DNA from: Halomonas sp. UBA3074 | GTDB taxonomy: Bacteria; Pseudomonadota; Gammaproteobacteria; Pseudomonadales; Halomonadaceae | NCBI RefSeq assembly: GCF_002366715.1 | Contig: NZ_DFBS01000011.1 | Location: 1 to 64,000, forward strand | Length of the DNA stretch: 64,000 bases | Direction: 5' to 3' | Shown: piece by piece, positions 52,705 through 61,795 of the stretch | Layout: every line of letters begins with the position of its first letter | Position numbering within the stretch: the stretch's first letter is position 1 | Notes under the pieces: generated by a model | What the model was told of the DNA's origin: nothing | The model's database searches: none | Seen by the model: only the letters and a program-made list of their open reading frames with translations | Made by a program: the position numbers and the translations under genes

Positions 52705-53763
52705 ATGATTGAACTTAACAACGTCAGTAAAACCTACTATACCAACGCCAAGGGCAGCGGCTCGAATGCCATTCATGCACTGAAAGACGCCAATCTCATC
52801 GTTCCCAAAGGGACGATTCATGGCGTCATTGGCTTGTCTGGTGCGGGTAAGTCGACCCTCATTCGCTGCGTCAATCTCTTAGAGCGCCCCACCAGCGGCA
52901 GCGTTACAGTAGATGGCCAAGAGATGACCCGGCTCAGCAATGCCGCGCTCAATCGGGCGCGCCATCGCATCGGGATGATTTTTCAGCACTTTAATTTGCT
53001 AACCACGCGGACGGTATTCGACAACGTTGCCCTACCGCTTGAGCTCATGGGGCAAAAACGCCATACCGTTCGCGATCGCGTCATTCCGTTATTGGAAATG
53101 GTCGGCTTGGCAGACAAAGCCAATCAGTATCCTGCCCAGCTATCAGGCGGCCAGAAGCAGCGTGTTGCCATCGCCAGGGCGCTGGCCAGCAAGCCACAGG
53201 TGCTGCTGTGCGATGAGGCGACCTCAGCATTAGATCCGCAAACTACCAGCTCGATACTCGAGCTGTTGCGCGACATCAATCATCAATTGGGGATCACGAT
53301 TCTGCTGATCACCCATGAAATGGAAGTGGTGAAATCGATTTGCCACCGGGTCAGCCTGATCTCGGACGGCGAACTGGTAGAAGACTCAGAAGTTGGTGAC
53401 TTTTTCACCGCCCCGCGTACACAGTTAGGCCGTGAGTTTCTTAATGACTTCCTTCAGCTCACGCCGCCCAAAGAGCTCATCGAAAGGCTTACAGATGCGC
53501 CGGGCGAAAACACCCACCCGGTCGTTCGACTGACGTTTTCAGGTGATGCGGTCTCCACCCCGCTGATTTCTCGGCTCGCCCGGGAGTGCGGGGTCGATGT
53601 CAGCATTCTGCAAGCCAAGGTAGAGTCGATTCAGGAACGCACCCTGGGCCTGATGATCGCTGAACTGCTGGGCACCCCAGCGCAAACTCAGCAAGCCATG
53701 ACCTATCTTGAATCTCATCAACTACAGGTAGAGGTACTCGGCCATGTCCAGCGCAATGATTGA
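52705..53763 (+). CDS. metN: methionine ABC transporter ATP-binding protein
   Basis: This 352-aa ATPase has Walker A GLSGAGKST, signature LSGGQKQR and Walker B VLLCDEATSALD, followed by the C-terminal NIL/ACT-like regulatory domain (after residue about 270, VVRLTFSGDAVSTPLIS) that senses methionine in E. coli MetN. ATG 52705 with AAGGCAGA upstream is chosen over the longer frame from 52660. It overlaps metI by 20 nt. With MetI and MetQ it imports methionine. Confidence 0.96.
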   Translation: MIELNNVSKTYYTNAKGSGSNAIHALKDANLIVPKGTIHGVIGLSGAGKSTLIRCVNLLERPTSGSVTVDGQEMTRLSNAALNRARHRIGMIFQHFNLLTTRTVFDNVALPLELMGQKRHTVRDRVIPLLEMVGLADKANQYPAQLSGGQKQRVAIARALASKPQVLLCDEATSALDPQTTSSILELLRDINHQLGITILLITHEMEVVKSICHRVSLISDGELVEDSEVGDFFTAPRTQLGREFLNDFLQLTPPKELIERLTDAPGENTHPVVRLTFSGDAVSTPLISRLARECGVDVSILQAKVESIQERTLGLMIAELLGTPAQTQQAMTYLESHQLQVEVLGHVQRND

Positions 53764-54397
53764 TCTTATTTTACAGGCCACGCTGGATACCCTTTATATG
53801 GTGGCCGTTTCCGGGCTCATCTCCACCCTCATTGGTTTACCGCTAGGCGTGATGCTGTACGTCACCCGTCCGCGGCAAATATTGGCGAAACCGGTACTCA
53901 ATCAGGCACTGAGCATCATCACCAATGTGGGTCGCTCAATTCCGTTTATTATTTTAATGGTCGCGATCATTCCCTTTACGCGCATGTTAGTAGGTACCTC
54001 GATTGGCATTAACGCCGCCTCGGTACCACTGACCATTGCGGCGATTCCGTTTGTTGCTCGGTTAGTGGAAGGCGCGCTCAACGAAATTTCTCCAGGGTTA
54101 GTCGAAGCGGCACAGGCCATGGGCGCGACGCCTTGGCAGATCATTTGCAAAGTGCTCATTCCCGAAGCCCGTGGCGGCATCATGACAGGCTTGACGATTA
54201 CCGCCGTCACCCTGGTGAGCTACTCTGCCATGGCAGGCGCTGTTGGCGGTGGTGGGCTGGGCGACCTGGGCATCCGTTATGGCTATAACCGCTTCAATCC
54301 CACCATCATGTTGATTACGGTGGTGATTCTGGTCGTGATGGTGCAGGGCTTTCAAAGCCTGGGAGATTACTTGGTACGCAAAAGTGACCGCAAATAA
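53744..54397 (+). CDS. metI: methionine ABC transporter permease
   Basis: This 217-aa inner-membrane permease has about five helices and the EAA loop EAAQAMGATPWQII, which contacts MetN. The C-terminal end holds VGGGGLGDLGIRYGY, typical of MetI. It is in the metN-metI-metQ operon with a 20-nt overlap with metN. Confidence 0.95.
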   Translation: MSSAMIDLILQATLDTLYMVAVSGLISTLIGLPLGVMLYVTRPRQILAKPVLNQALSIITNVGRSIPFIILMVAIIPFTRMLVGTSIGINAASVPLTIAAIPFVARLVEGALNEISPGLVEAAQAMGATPWQIICKVLIPEARGGIMTGLTITAVTLVSYSAMAGAVGGGGLGDLGIRYGYNRFNPTIMLITVVILVVMVQGFQSLGDYLVRKSDRK

Positions 54398-54500
54398 AAG
54401 CACCACAACGAAAATCTTCGTTATAACCAAAACGCATTAGACAACGAATTCTTATTGCCTCATCATTGCACCATTCTTTACCATGTTACTGGAGAGACAC

Positions 54501-55286
54501 ATGCAAAAATTGATTATCGGTAGCCTTACCGCGTTAGCCCTGGCCGTGAACGTTGCGAACGCTGAAACCATCAAGATGGGTACGGTTGCTGGCCCCGAAA
54601 CAGAAGTCATGGAAGTGGCAGCGCGTATTGCCAAAGAAGAGTACGACCTGGACGTTGAAATCATCGAGTTCACCGATTACGTCACGCCCAATGCCGCACT
54701 GGCCGACGGCAGCCTGGACGCCAACGCTTATCAGCACGAACCTTACCTACAGTCGATGGTAGAAGATCGTGGCTACGATCTAGCGATTGCTGGCTATACG
54801 TTCGTGTACCCGATTGGCGCCTATTCAGAAAAATACGACAGCATCGAAGCCCTGCCAGACGGCGCGCAAATTGCGCTGCCCAACGACCCTTCCAATGAAG
54901 GTCGTGCGCTGATCCTCATGCATAATGAAGGCTTAATAACGCTTAACGACCCAGAATTCCTCGAATCGACACCGATCGATATCGCGGAAAACCCCCACGA
55001 TTTCCGTTTCCGCGAAATCGAGGCCGCCCAACTGCCACGCGTTCTGCCCGATGTGGATATGGCCTTCATCAACAACACCTTTGCCCAGCCAGCCGGCTTG
55101 AGCCTGGATGATGCCCTGATCAAAGAAGGCCCCGAGTCGCCGTACGTCAACCTGATCGCAGTGCGCGGCGGTGACGAAGAGCGTGAAGAGATCCGCCAGT
55201 TGGTCGACGCTTATCAGCGCGACGAAGTGATCGAAAAAGCGGAAGAGCTGTTCAAAGGCGCGGCAGTGCCCGGCTGGACCGAATAA
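54501..55286 (+). CDS. metQ: methionine ABC transporter substrate-binding protein
   Basis: This protein of 261 aa has a signal peptide (MQKLIIGSLTALALAVNVANA, cleavage before ETIKMG). There is no lipobox Cys, so it is a soluble periplasmic protein rather than the usual lipoprotein MetQ. NLPA-family motifs are LDANAYQHEPYL, YPIGAYS, and FINNTFAQPAGL. ATG 54501 has GGAGAG upstream. It ends the metNIQ operon with a 103-nt gap after metI. Confidence 0.94.
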   Translation: MQKLIIGSLTALALAVNVANAETIKMGTVAGPETEVMEVAARIAKEEYDLDVEIIEFTDYVTPNAALADGSLDANAYQHEPYLQSMVEDRGYDLAIAGYTFVYPIGAYSEKYDSIEALPDGAQIALPNDPSNEGRALILMHNEGLITLNDPEFLESTPIDIAENPHDFRFREIEAAQLPRVLPDVDMAFINNTFAQPAGLSLDDALIKEGPESPYVNLIAVRGGDEEREEIRQLVDAYQRDEVIEKAEELFKGAAVPGWTE

Positions 55287-55387
55287 AACCTCAACGCCAT
55301 CATCGATAAATAGCATCAGGCCGGCACGCACGGGTAACCCCCTTGCAAAAAGTGCCGGCCTGTTGCGTTAGCACCAAGAGAGACCTC

Positions 55388-55867
55388 ATGTCAGACAGCG
55401 TCGACTACTCACTTCTGAATCGCCAGCTCGAAGCACTGCTCGACACGCGAGATTGGCTCACCAACAGCGCCCAAACGTGCGCATTTATCAATCAGCAGAT
55501 CAGTGACCTTAACTGGGTCGGCTTTTACGTTCAGCGCCAGCCTAACGTTTTGGGTCTGGGCCCTTTCCAAGGGCAGCCAGCCTGCCACCCGATTCCATTT
55601 AGCAAGGGCGTTTGCGGCGCTGCTGCCCGCCAGCAAACGACTCAACGGGTCGACGACGTTCATGCCGTTGCTGACCACATCGCTTGCGATGCTAACTCGC
55701 GCTCTGAACTGGTAGTACCTATCGTAGTAAATGGCCACCTATGGGGCGTCCTTGATCTTGATAGCCCGCTCAATGCCCGCTTTACCCTACAAGATCAAGC
55801 TGGCATTGAAGCCCTAGTCGCCACGTTTATGCGCCAAACCGAGCTGCCCGATTTAACGGCGCCCTGA
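55388..55867 (+). CDS. msrC: free methionine-(R)-sulfoxide reductase (GAF domain)
   Basis: This 159-aa GAF-fold enzyme reduces free methionine-(R)-sulfoxide. Conserved cysteines are in PACHPIPFSKGVCG and DHIACDANSRSELVVP, and NWVGFYV and GVLDLDSPL mark the fold. ATG 55388 is preferred over the longer frame from 55343. It directly follows metQ, so imported methionine sulfoxide could be repaired by the same region. A bidirectional terminator follows. Confidence 0.92.
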   Translation: MSDSVDYSLLNRQLEALLDTRDWLTNSAQTCAFINQQISDLNWVGFYVQRQPNVLGLGPFQGQPACHPIPFSKGVCGAAARQQTTQRVDDVHAVADHIACDANSRSELVVPIVVNGHLWGVLDLDSPLNARFTLQDQAGIEALVATFMRQTELPDLTAP

Positions 55868-55899
55868 CTTAACGATCCGCTACCGCGTAAGGCGCACAC

Positions 55900-55935
55900 A
55901 AAAACACCCCAGGCTGTGAGCACTGGGGTGTTTTT
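55900..55935. terminator. bidirectional intrinsic terminator
   Basis: AAAAACACCCCAG (55900-55912) and CTGGGGTGTTTTT (55923-55935) are perfect 13-bp arms, with A-run and T-run on either side. It serves msrC on the plus strand and the tRNA genes on the minus strand. Confidence 0.92.
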
Positions 55936-55944
55936 AACGATAAC

Positions 55945-56021
55945 TGGTAGGACCAGGCGGATTTGAACCGCCGACCTCCACGATGTCAACGTGGCGCTCT
56001 AACCAACTGAGCTATGGTCCT
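55945..56021 (-). tRNA. tRNA-Val (anticodon GAC), copy 2
   Basis: A 77-nt cloverleaf with encoded CCA. The acceptor stem AGGACCA pairs with TGGTCCT; anticodon stem CCACG/CGTGG flanks the loop TTGACAT, giving anticodon GAC (valine). The T arm GGCGGTTCAAATCCGCC is intact. It is identical to the copy at 56044-56120, 22 nt away, and the pair is likely processed from one precursor. Confidence 0.96.
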
Positions 56022-56043
56022 GGAAATAGGTACTGGTAACGGC

Positions 56044-56120
56044 TGGTAGGACCAGGCGGATTTGAACCGCCGACCTCCACGATGTCAACGTGGCGCTCTA
56101 ACCAACTGAGCTATGGTCCT
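56044..56120 (-). tRNA. tRNA-Val (anticodon GAC), copy 1
   Basis: A 77-nt cloverleaf, identical in sequence to the neighbouring copy, with loop TTGACAT and encoded CCA. It is the upstream member of the pair. The promoter TTGCAA-N16-TATTAT lies about 120-150 nt upstream on the minus strand. Confidence 0.96.
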
Positions 56121-56241
56121 ATTACATCTACAAGTCATTAGCTTGCCATCACATCCTGCCGCTAAAACTAGTCACTTGTTAAAACTAGTCGTTTAAGCTA
56201 AGCAGTAGCGGGGAATAGCGGCCGCTAAGCAACGGATGCAT

Positions 56242-56269
56242 ATAATACGCTTTCATGGCTGAATTGCAA
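56242..56269 (-). promoter_or_regulatory. promoter of the tRNA-Val pair
   Basis: On the minus strand TTGCAA (56264-56269) and TATTAT (56242-56247) are 16 bp apart. The transcript leader to the first tRNA would be about 115 nt and contains two copies of TAAAACTAGTC. The -10 is close to consensus. Confidence 0.55.
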
Positions 56270-56415
56270 GCTATTTCCCGCTCACCAGCGATGCCGTTTC
56301 TCGACTATTGGCAGGTAAAAAAGCCGCCGTTTAGCGCCCCTTTCTATCTTTATAATCTTTATAGCGCTAGGCTGGTTACTCTAATAAGGTTGATATTTAT
56401 CAAGGGTGATAAACC

Positions 56416-57486
56416 ATGCTGGGTATTTTGCTAGGATGCATAGCCATCGTGTTATTGTTAGCGACGTTGATTGCGCGCATTGAATTGCACTGGTGGTGGG
56501 TTCGCAGTTTTGAGTTTCCACGTTTACAAATTGCTTTCTTGGCGCTTGTAACCGGGCTATTGGCAGCCCTGTTTGGTGGAACGGGCCCATGGCAGTGGGT
56601 AGCGCTAATCGCTTCAGGCATCACTTTTCTGGTCCAAGCTTTTTACATCATGCCCTTTACTCGCCTATGGCCGATACAGGTCAAAACGGCAAAGAGCAAT
56701 GACGATGACAAAACCATTACCTTACTGATCGCTAACGTACTGACGCCCAACCACCATGCTCAACCGCTAATCGATATGATCAAAGAGCATCAGCCTGACG
56801 TCATACTCACGCTGGAATCTGACCAGTGGTGGCAAGACCAGCTAGACCCAGCGCTAGCAGAGCAGTGGCCGAACAGCGTTAAGATCCCGCTAGACAACCT
56901 GTATGGCATGCATCTCTATTCTCATCTTGAGCTTACCGACACATCGGTTAAATGGTTAATTCAAGACGATATACCTTCTATTCACACTAACGTGACACTG
57001 CCTAACGGCGACTCTATTCGCCTCTTTGCCCTTCACCCACGCCCACCGGCGCCCAGCGAGAGTGAAAAATCGCTTTGGCGTGATGCCGAGCTGCTGCTGG
57101 TGGGGAAAAAGATACACGAAGATCCAAAGCCCACGTTGGTCGCTGGCGACCTAAATGATGTGGCGTGGTCTCGCACTACCCGCTTGTTCTGCCGGATTGG
57201 CGGCATGCTTGACCCACGTCGAGGACGTGGGCTGTTCAGCACCTTTCACGCCAAATACCCAATGCTGCGCTGGCCTCTGGATCACATATTCGTTACAGAA
57301 CACTTCACGCTGGTCGGCATGAAACGGCTTGATTACTACGGCTCCGACCATTTCCCGATCTTAGCAACATTTTGCTACCGCCCCTCGCGTAAAGACGAAG
57401 CCGAAACGCCAGAGGCAAACGCTGAAGAGCGCAGTGAAGCCAACGACACCATCCAAGAAGGTAAAACGGAAGAACAAGAGACCTAG
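56416..57486 (+). CDS. endonuclease/exonuclease/phosphatase (EEP) family membrane protein
   Basis: This 356-aa protein begins with two or three hydrophobic helices (residues 1-85: MLGILLGCIAIVLLL, FLALVTGLLAALFG, VALIASGITFLV). A soluble EEP domain follows, with IANVLTPN, VILTLESD, ALHPRPP, AGDLNDVAW and the C-terminal GSDHFPI; these hold the metal- and acid-base residues of the nuclease/phosphatase superfamily. It could act on a membrane or periplasmic phospho-substrate; the true one is unknown. Its C-terminal tail after residue 325 is acidic and Glu-rich. Confidence 0.85.
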   Translation: MLGILLGCIAIVLLLATLIARIELHWWWVRSFEFPRLQIAFLALVTGLLAALFGGTGPWQWVALIASGITFLVQAFYIMPFTRLWPIQVKTAKSNDDDKTITLLIANVLTPNHHAQPLIDMIKEHQPDVILTLESDQWWQDQLDPALAEQWPNSVKIPLDNLYGMHLYSHLELTDTSVKWLIQDDIPSIHTNVTLPNGDSIRLFALHPRPPAPSESEKSLWRDAELLLVGKKIHEDPKPTLVAGDLNDVAWSRTTRLFCRIGGMLDPRRGRGLFSTFHAKYPMLRWPLDHIFVTEHFTLVGMKRLDYYGSDHFPILATFCYRPSRKDEAETPEANAEERSEANDTIQEGKTEEQET

Positions 57487-57521
57487 ACTTCCGATCACCA
57501 CCCCTTCTCAATAGCGCCGTG

Positions 57522-58898
57522 TTACTCAGGGATACCGCCCTGAGTTAACACCGCTGGATCAAGCAGGCGCTCCAAGGTTTCACGGTCCAGGTCGGTTCGT
57601 TCTTCGGCCACATCAATAATTGCCCTGCCCGCTTGATAAGCCTCTTTTGCAATCGCTGCAGCCGCGTTATATCCAATCACCCCGTTGAGTGCCGTCACCA
57701 AAATGGGGTTTTTCGCTAGCGGCCCGGTCAAATTCTCCTCGCGAACTTTAAAGGTCGCAATCGCCCTATCGGCCAGCAGCCGGGCGGTATTGCTCATTAA
57801 GCTGATCGACGTCAGCAAATTAGACGCCACCAGCGGCAGCATGACATTCAACTGAAAATTGCCGCTTTGCCCAGCAACGGTAATCGCCGTATCCAGGCCA
57901 ATGACTTGGGCAGCCGCTTGCGCTGCGGATTCAGGGATCACAGGGTTCACTTTACCCGGCATAATAGAGCTACCAGGCTGCAATGCCTCAAGTTCGATTT
58001 CCCCCAGCCCTGCCAACGGGCCGGAGTTCATCCAGCGCAGGTCATTGGCGATCTTCATGATAACGCAGGCCAGCCCCTTCAATTGCCCGGAAAGCTCGAC
58101 CGCCGCGTCTTGTGACGAGAGGCTGGCGAAAAAGCTATCATTAGGTGTGAACATTAAGCCGGTTTGTTCGCTAAGCTCTTGTGCAACCTGCTCAGCAAAA
58201 CCGCTCGGCGCATTGATACCGGTGCCCACGGCAGTTCCGCCCTGCGCTAGTCGGCATAGCCGCTTCATGGCACTATCGAAACGCTCAATGGCTTGATTGA
58301 TCTGGCTCGACCAAGCGCCAAGCTCTTGGTCCATGCGCAGCGGCATCGCGTCCATCAAATGGGTACGGCCGGTTTTTACCACATGGGTGAGTTCGCTAGC
58401 GCGCTGGTCAATCGTGTCGCGCAGATGAATGAGCGCAGGACGCAGCGATTCATGTACGGCAATCGCCGACGAAAGATGGATCGCCGTTGGAATCACGTCA
58501 TTACTCGACTGCCCCATGTTAACGTGATCGTTCGGCGTTACCTCGACCCCTTCACGACTTGCCAATGTCGCCAATACCTCGTTGACGTTCATATTGGTGG
58601 ACGTACCGGAGCCGGTCTGAAAAACGTCGATGGGAAACTGATGGTCATGTTTTCCCGCCAGTACTTCACGCGCCGCTTTTTGAATCGCTTCGCCGCGCTC
58701 GCTATCGAGCCCTCCCAGCGTTTGAGTAGCCCGAGCTGCCGCCAATTTGATGCGGGCGACGGCATAAATAAACGCCGTCGGCATTGGGCTATGAGAGACG
58801 GGAAAGTTATTGATTGCACGCTGGGTCTGCGCGCCGTAAAGGGCCTCTTCAGGCACTTCCAGCTCGCCCATGCTATCGCGCTCCATCCGTGTTGCCAT
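57522..58898 (-). CDS. fumC: fumarate hydratase class II
   Basis: This 458-aa iron-free fumarase is counted from ATG 58898 (GGGAG upstream). It contains the signature GSSIMPGKVNP near residue 316 and the active-site GRTHLMDAMPL. It converts fumarate to malate in the TCA cycle; class II versus argininosuccinate lyase or aspartase follows from the length and GALIP-like region. The 220-codon open frame on the opposite strand at 58293-58955 is a shadow. Confidence 0.96.
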   Translation of the reverse strand: MATRMERDSMGELEVPEEALYGAQTQRAINNFPVSHSPMPTAFIYAVARIKLAAARATQTLGGLDSERGEAIQKAAREVLAGKHDHQFPIDVFQTGSGTSTNMNVNEVLATLASREGVEVTPNDHVNMGQSSNDVIPTAIHLSSAIAVHESLRPALIHLRDTIDQRASELTHVVKTGRTHLMDAMPLRMDQELGAWSSQINQAIERFDSAMKRLCRLAQGGTAVGTGINAPSGFAEQVAQELSEQTGLMFTPNDSFFASLSSQDAAVELSGQLKGLACVIMKIANDLRWMNSGPLAGLGEIELEALQPGSSIMPGKVNPVIPESAAQAAAQVIGLDTAITVAGQSGNFQLNVMLPLVASNLLTSISLMSNTARLLADRAIATFKVREENLTGPLAKNPILVTALNGVIGYNAAAAIAKEAYQAGRAIIDVAEERTDLDRETLERLLDPAVLTQGGIPE

Positions 58899-59226
58899 TG
58901 CTATTACTCCCATCAATGTCTGTGTAAGGCTGCTTTTTCGAACAAAAGCAGTTAGCTCAGTGGCTATCGTTCACGCCGTTATCTTCAAGCTAGCTGGTAA
59001 GCACGCAAGGGTAAATACCGAGGGCTTGCATTGCGCTTTTTGTCGCTCATCACTCGGCCAGGGGTGGCGAAAATGTTGCACTGCACAAAGAGACTTGCTA
59101 TGCTGCAACGCAAGATAGCTCGAAAGCAGAGAGTGCTTGTTGAGCTAACCATTCTAGTCATTGACATAGCAGCGCCAACCTCTGGATAGCTGCTTCTGGC
59201 AAGACTAAAACCTGGAGAGTATGACG
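58899..59226. other. intergenic region between divergent fumC and phasin genes
   Basis: This 328-bp stretch has no supported gene. It holds the fumC promoter on the left and a clear phasin promoter with symmetric elements at 59076-59108. No terminator is seen. Confidence 0.5.
59076..59108 (+). promoter_or_regulatory. phasin promoter with overlapping palindromes
   Basis: TTGCAC (59076-59081) and TATGCT (59099-59104) are 17 bp apart, a good sigma-70 match. TGCACTGCA overlaps the -35 and TTGC-TATGCT-GCAA (59095-59108) overlaps the -10. TGC-rich symmetric sites are reported for the PHA regulator PhaR, so repression by a PhaR-like protein is possible. Confidence 0.5.
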
Positions 59227-59601
59227 ATGCGTACATTCAATACTAATGAAATGACTCAGCAATTCGACAACATTTTCATGGCACCGGCGCGCGCCTACAT
59301 GGCATTGAGCGTCGATTACACTGAAAAAATGGTCAATGCGCAGATGGATGCCAGCAAAGCCTATTTCGACACTGGCGTTGCCCAGATGCGTCAGATGATG
59401 GATGTCAAAGACGCCGAAGGCCTGCGTAGCTATATGGAAAGCCAGCAAAAAGTCGCTAAAGACCTTGCTGAGCGCGCTAAAGGTGATGCAGATAAGGTTG
59501 TATCTCTGCAGCAAGACTTTATTCAGAAAAGCCAGAAAATCACTGAAGACAACGTCAAGCAGGCACAAACTGCCGCTATCAAAATGACCAAAACTGCCTA
59601 A
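59227..59601 (+). CDS. phasin family protein (PHA granule-associated)
   Basis: This 124-aa protein (ATG 59227 has the better spacing from GGAGAG; ATG 59221 is an alternative) has a helical, amphipathic make-up typical of phasins: MAPARAYMALSVDYTEKM, QMDASKAYFDTGVAQM and KDAEGLRSYMESQQKVAKDL. It coats polyhydroxyalkanoate granules and limits their fusion. It is a single gene, with a leader of about 115 nt and a strong bidirectional terminator after it. No PHA synthase gene is nearby. Confidence 0.88.
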   Translation: MRTFNTNEMTQQFDNIFMAPARAYMALSVDYTEKMVNAQMDASKAYFDTGVAQMRQMMDVKDAEGLRSYMESQQKVAKDLAERAKGDADKVVSLQQDFIQKSQKITEDNVKQAQTAAIKMTKTA

Positions 59602-59648
59602 ACCCTTAAGGTTTACGCTAGACGTATGCTCTGTTGAGCATGACGCTA

Positions 59649-59685
59649 AAAACGCCACCGACAGCCTCGCCTGCGGTGGCGTTTT
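59649..59685. terminator. bidirectional intrinsic terminator after the phasin gene
   Basis: AAAACGCCACCG (59649-59660) and CGGTGGCGTTTT (59674-59685) are perfect 12-bp arms. It serves the phasin gene and the converging hda gene. Confidence 0.9.
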
Positions 59686-59718
59686 GGTTTCTGCACACTC
59701 TATTTTTCATTGCCTGCT

Positions 59719-60426
59719 TCACCAGTTAAGCGCCGATTTAACAAAGGGAATGGTTAGTTTGCGCTTGGCCGACAAGGAGGCCTTGTCCAGCGTTTCCACG
59801 GCTCGGCAAAGCTCGCCCAATTCACGCGGACCACGGTGCAAAATGTAGCGCCCGACGTCATCCGGCAATTGCATACCCCTTACGCTCGCGCGTAGCTTCA
59901 AGGCCGCCAAACGCTCAGCATCGTCGTCTAAGGGATGAACGTGAAAAGTCACTCCCCAGGTCAGTCGAGACGCCAAATCAGGTAGCACCACATTCAATTG
60001 GCGCGGAGAAGCGCTCGCCGCAATGACGAGCTTTTTACCGGCATCACGTAGCCGGTTAAACGCATGAAATAACGCCTCTTCCCAGCGTTTACGCCCAATG
60101 ACGCACTCCAAATCGTCAATGGCCACTAGGTCTAAACGCTCGATGTCTTCGAGCATTAGCGGCGGAAAATGGCCTAAATCTTCCAGCGGCAAATAAAGCG
60201 CTCGCTTATCCGCATCTGAAGCGGCATGGCACGCTGCCTGCAGCAAATGGCTGCGGCCTACACCCGGCGCGCCCCATAGATACAAGAACTGCTCCCCTTG
60301 GGGCGATAACTGCTGGGTAATGTGTTCTAAAAGCGGCGCGTTAGAACGCGCCGAATAATAGTTATCGAAAGTAGCGTCGTCACGAAGCCCAATGCCCAGT
60401 GGAAGCTGTGCCGGTGGTCGGCTCAT
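59719..60426 (-). CDS. hda: DnaA regulatory inactivator Hda
   Basis: This 235-aa DnaA-like AAA+ protein carries the clamp-binding QLPLGIGL at the N-terminus (residues 7-14) and Walker A GAPGVGRSHLL with the GRS form typical of Hda; DDLECV is Walker B. It joins the DNA-loaded clamp to convert ATP-DnaA to ADP-DnaA. Its ATG overlaps the perM stop by 4 nt. purM-purN lie on the other side of perM, a known conserved arrangement. Confidence 0.94.
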   Translation of the reverse strand: MSRPPAQLPLGIGLRDDATFDNYYSARSNAPLLEHITQQLSPQGEQFLYLWGAPGVGRSHLLQAACHAASDADKRALYLPLEDLGHFPPLMLEDIERLDLVAIDDLECVIGRKRWEEALFHAFNRLRDAGKKLVIAASASPRQLNVVLPDLASRLTWGVTFHVHPLDDDAERLAALKLRASVRGMQLPDDVGRYILHRGPRELGELCRAVETLDKASLSAKRKLTIPFVKSALNW

Positions 60427-61568
60427 GGTGACTCCCCAAAATCCTTACGGCCACGCGCATCACGGTTTGGCTCTTCATGATAAGAAGAGCTGACTTCAAT
60501 GATCGCTGACCCTTTATCGGTGTTTTTATCGTCGTACAATTCACTATGCTGGTAACGCACCTTCACTTCTTTCAAGAGAACCAAGATAACCGCCGCGACG
60601 GGCAATGCTAATAGCACCCCGGTCAAACCAAAGAGATTCCCCCCCGCCAAAACAGCGAAAATGACCGCCACCGGATGAAGACCAATCTTATCACCCAGCA
60701 ACTTAGGTTGAAGGATCACACTCTCTGCCATTTGACCAATACCGAATACCAAAATGACCCCAAGCACCGCCCACCAAGTGGCGTATTGGAAAAGCGCAAC
60801 CACCAGGGCGATCACTAAGCCGACGATAAACCCCAGGAACGGTACGATACTCACTAATCCTGAGACAAAGCCAATGAGCAGGCCAAAATTGAGCCCCATT
60901 AGCGTTAGCCCCACCGCATAGATAACCCCTAAGCAAAGCATAACAAGCAACTGACCACGCAAAAAAGATGAAAGCACTTCATCGCAGCGGCGTGCTAAGC
61001 GAAAGCTATCGTCTGCCCATTGGCGAGGAATCAAGTTAGCTATGTTATCGAGTAATCGATTCCAGTCTAAGAGCAAATAAAAGGTGACGACGGGTATCAA
61101 GGCGACATAGGTAATCCAAGACACAAACGCCATGCCCGAACGGCCAATTTGGCCCAGGGCTTGAGCCAAGTAACCCCCGGCATCCCGCCAGTTTTCCGCC
61201 AGCGTTTCTCGCACGTTGGTAAGTTCTGCCGTTACATCGTAACCCGTCCACTCTTGCACCTGCGGGGCAAGAATATTTTCTACCCAATTAAAGATACTGG
61301 GGATGGCCTCCCCTAACTGTTTGAGCTGTTGGACGATGAGCGGAATCAAGATCAACAAACTCACCACTAGCACGATCAACAACACCAGAAACACACTGCT
61401 TACCGCTAACGGCCGGTTCATACCCCAGCGTTGGAAGTGGTTTGTTAACGGGTCGGCTAAATAAGCAAGAATCATCCCTGCAATAAAGGGCATCAATACG
61501 GCGTCTAACAAATAAATTAAACCGCCGATCACGACTAAAAACAGGACACCCCACCAAGAATTGCGCAT
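60423..61568 (-). CDS. AI-2E family transporter (PerM-like)
   Basis: This 381-aa inner-membrane protein has about eight helices in the PerM/YdiK layout (SVFLVLLIVLVVSLLILIPL, FYLLLDWNRLL, FVSGLVSIVPFLGFIVGL). The family has been proposed to export AI-2, permeate or regulate; the substrate is not known here. It is translationally coupled to hda (4-nt overlap) and divergent from purM. Confidence 0.9.
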   Translation of the reverse strand: MRNSWWGVLFLVVIGGLIYLLDAVLMPFIAGMILAYLADPLTNHFQRWGMNRPLAVSSVFLVLLIVLVVSLLILIPLIVQQLKQLGEAIPSIFNWVENILAPQVQEWTGYDVTAELTNVRETLAENWRDAGGYLAQALGQIGRSGMAFVSWITYVALIPVVTFYLLLDWNRLLDNIANLIPRQWADDSFRLARRCDEVLSSFLRGQLLVMLCLGVIYAVGLTLMGLNFGLLIGFVSGLVSIVPFLGFIVGLVIALVVALFQYATWWAVLGVILVFGIGQMAESVILQPKLLGDKIGLHPVAVIFAVLAGGNLFGLTGVLLALPVAAVILVLLKEVKVRYQHSELYDDKNTDKGSAIIEVSSSYHEEPNRDARGRKDFGESP

Positions 61569-61795
61569 AGTTCCCTCTCAAACGTGGATTCAATCCACCA
61601 CTATTCATTTAAACGCTACTATTTTTACTTACCTCTACTATGCCGCAAATTCACAAAAGCCGCTCGCATGCTTTTCATCATGCGTGACAGCGGTGCGAGT
61701 CGGGCCTCTGAGTGTTACAATCCGCTCAAGTTAAGCCCAGCACTGGCCTTGTCGCCAGCACTACCAGCACCGCTAATTGCTTCACAGGATCTGTC

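Noticed and set aside
58293..58955. 220-codon open frame on the plus strand
   Set aside because: It lies opposite fumC, has no family resemblance and follows the codon shadow of a well-recognised gene.
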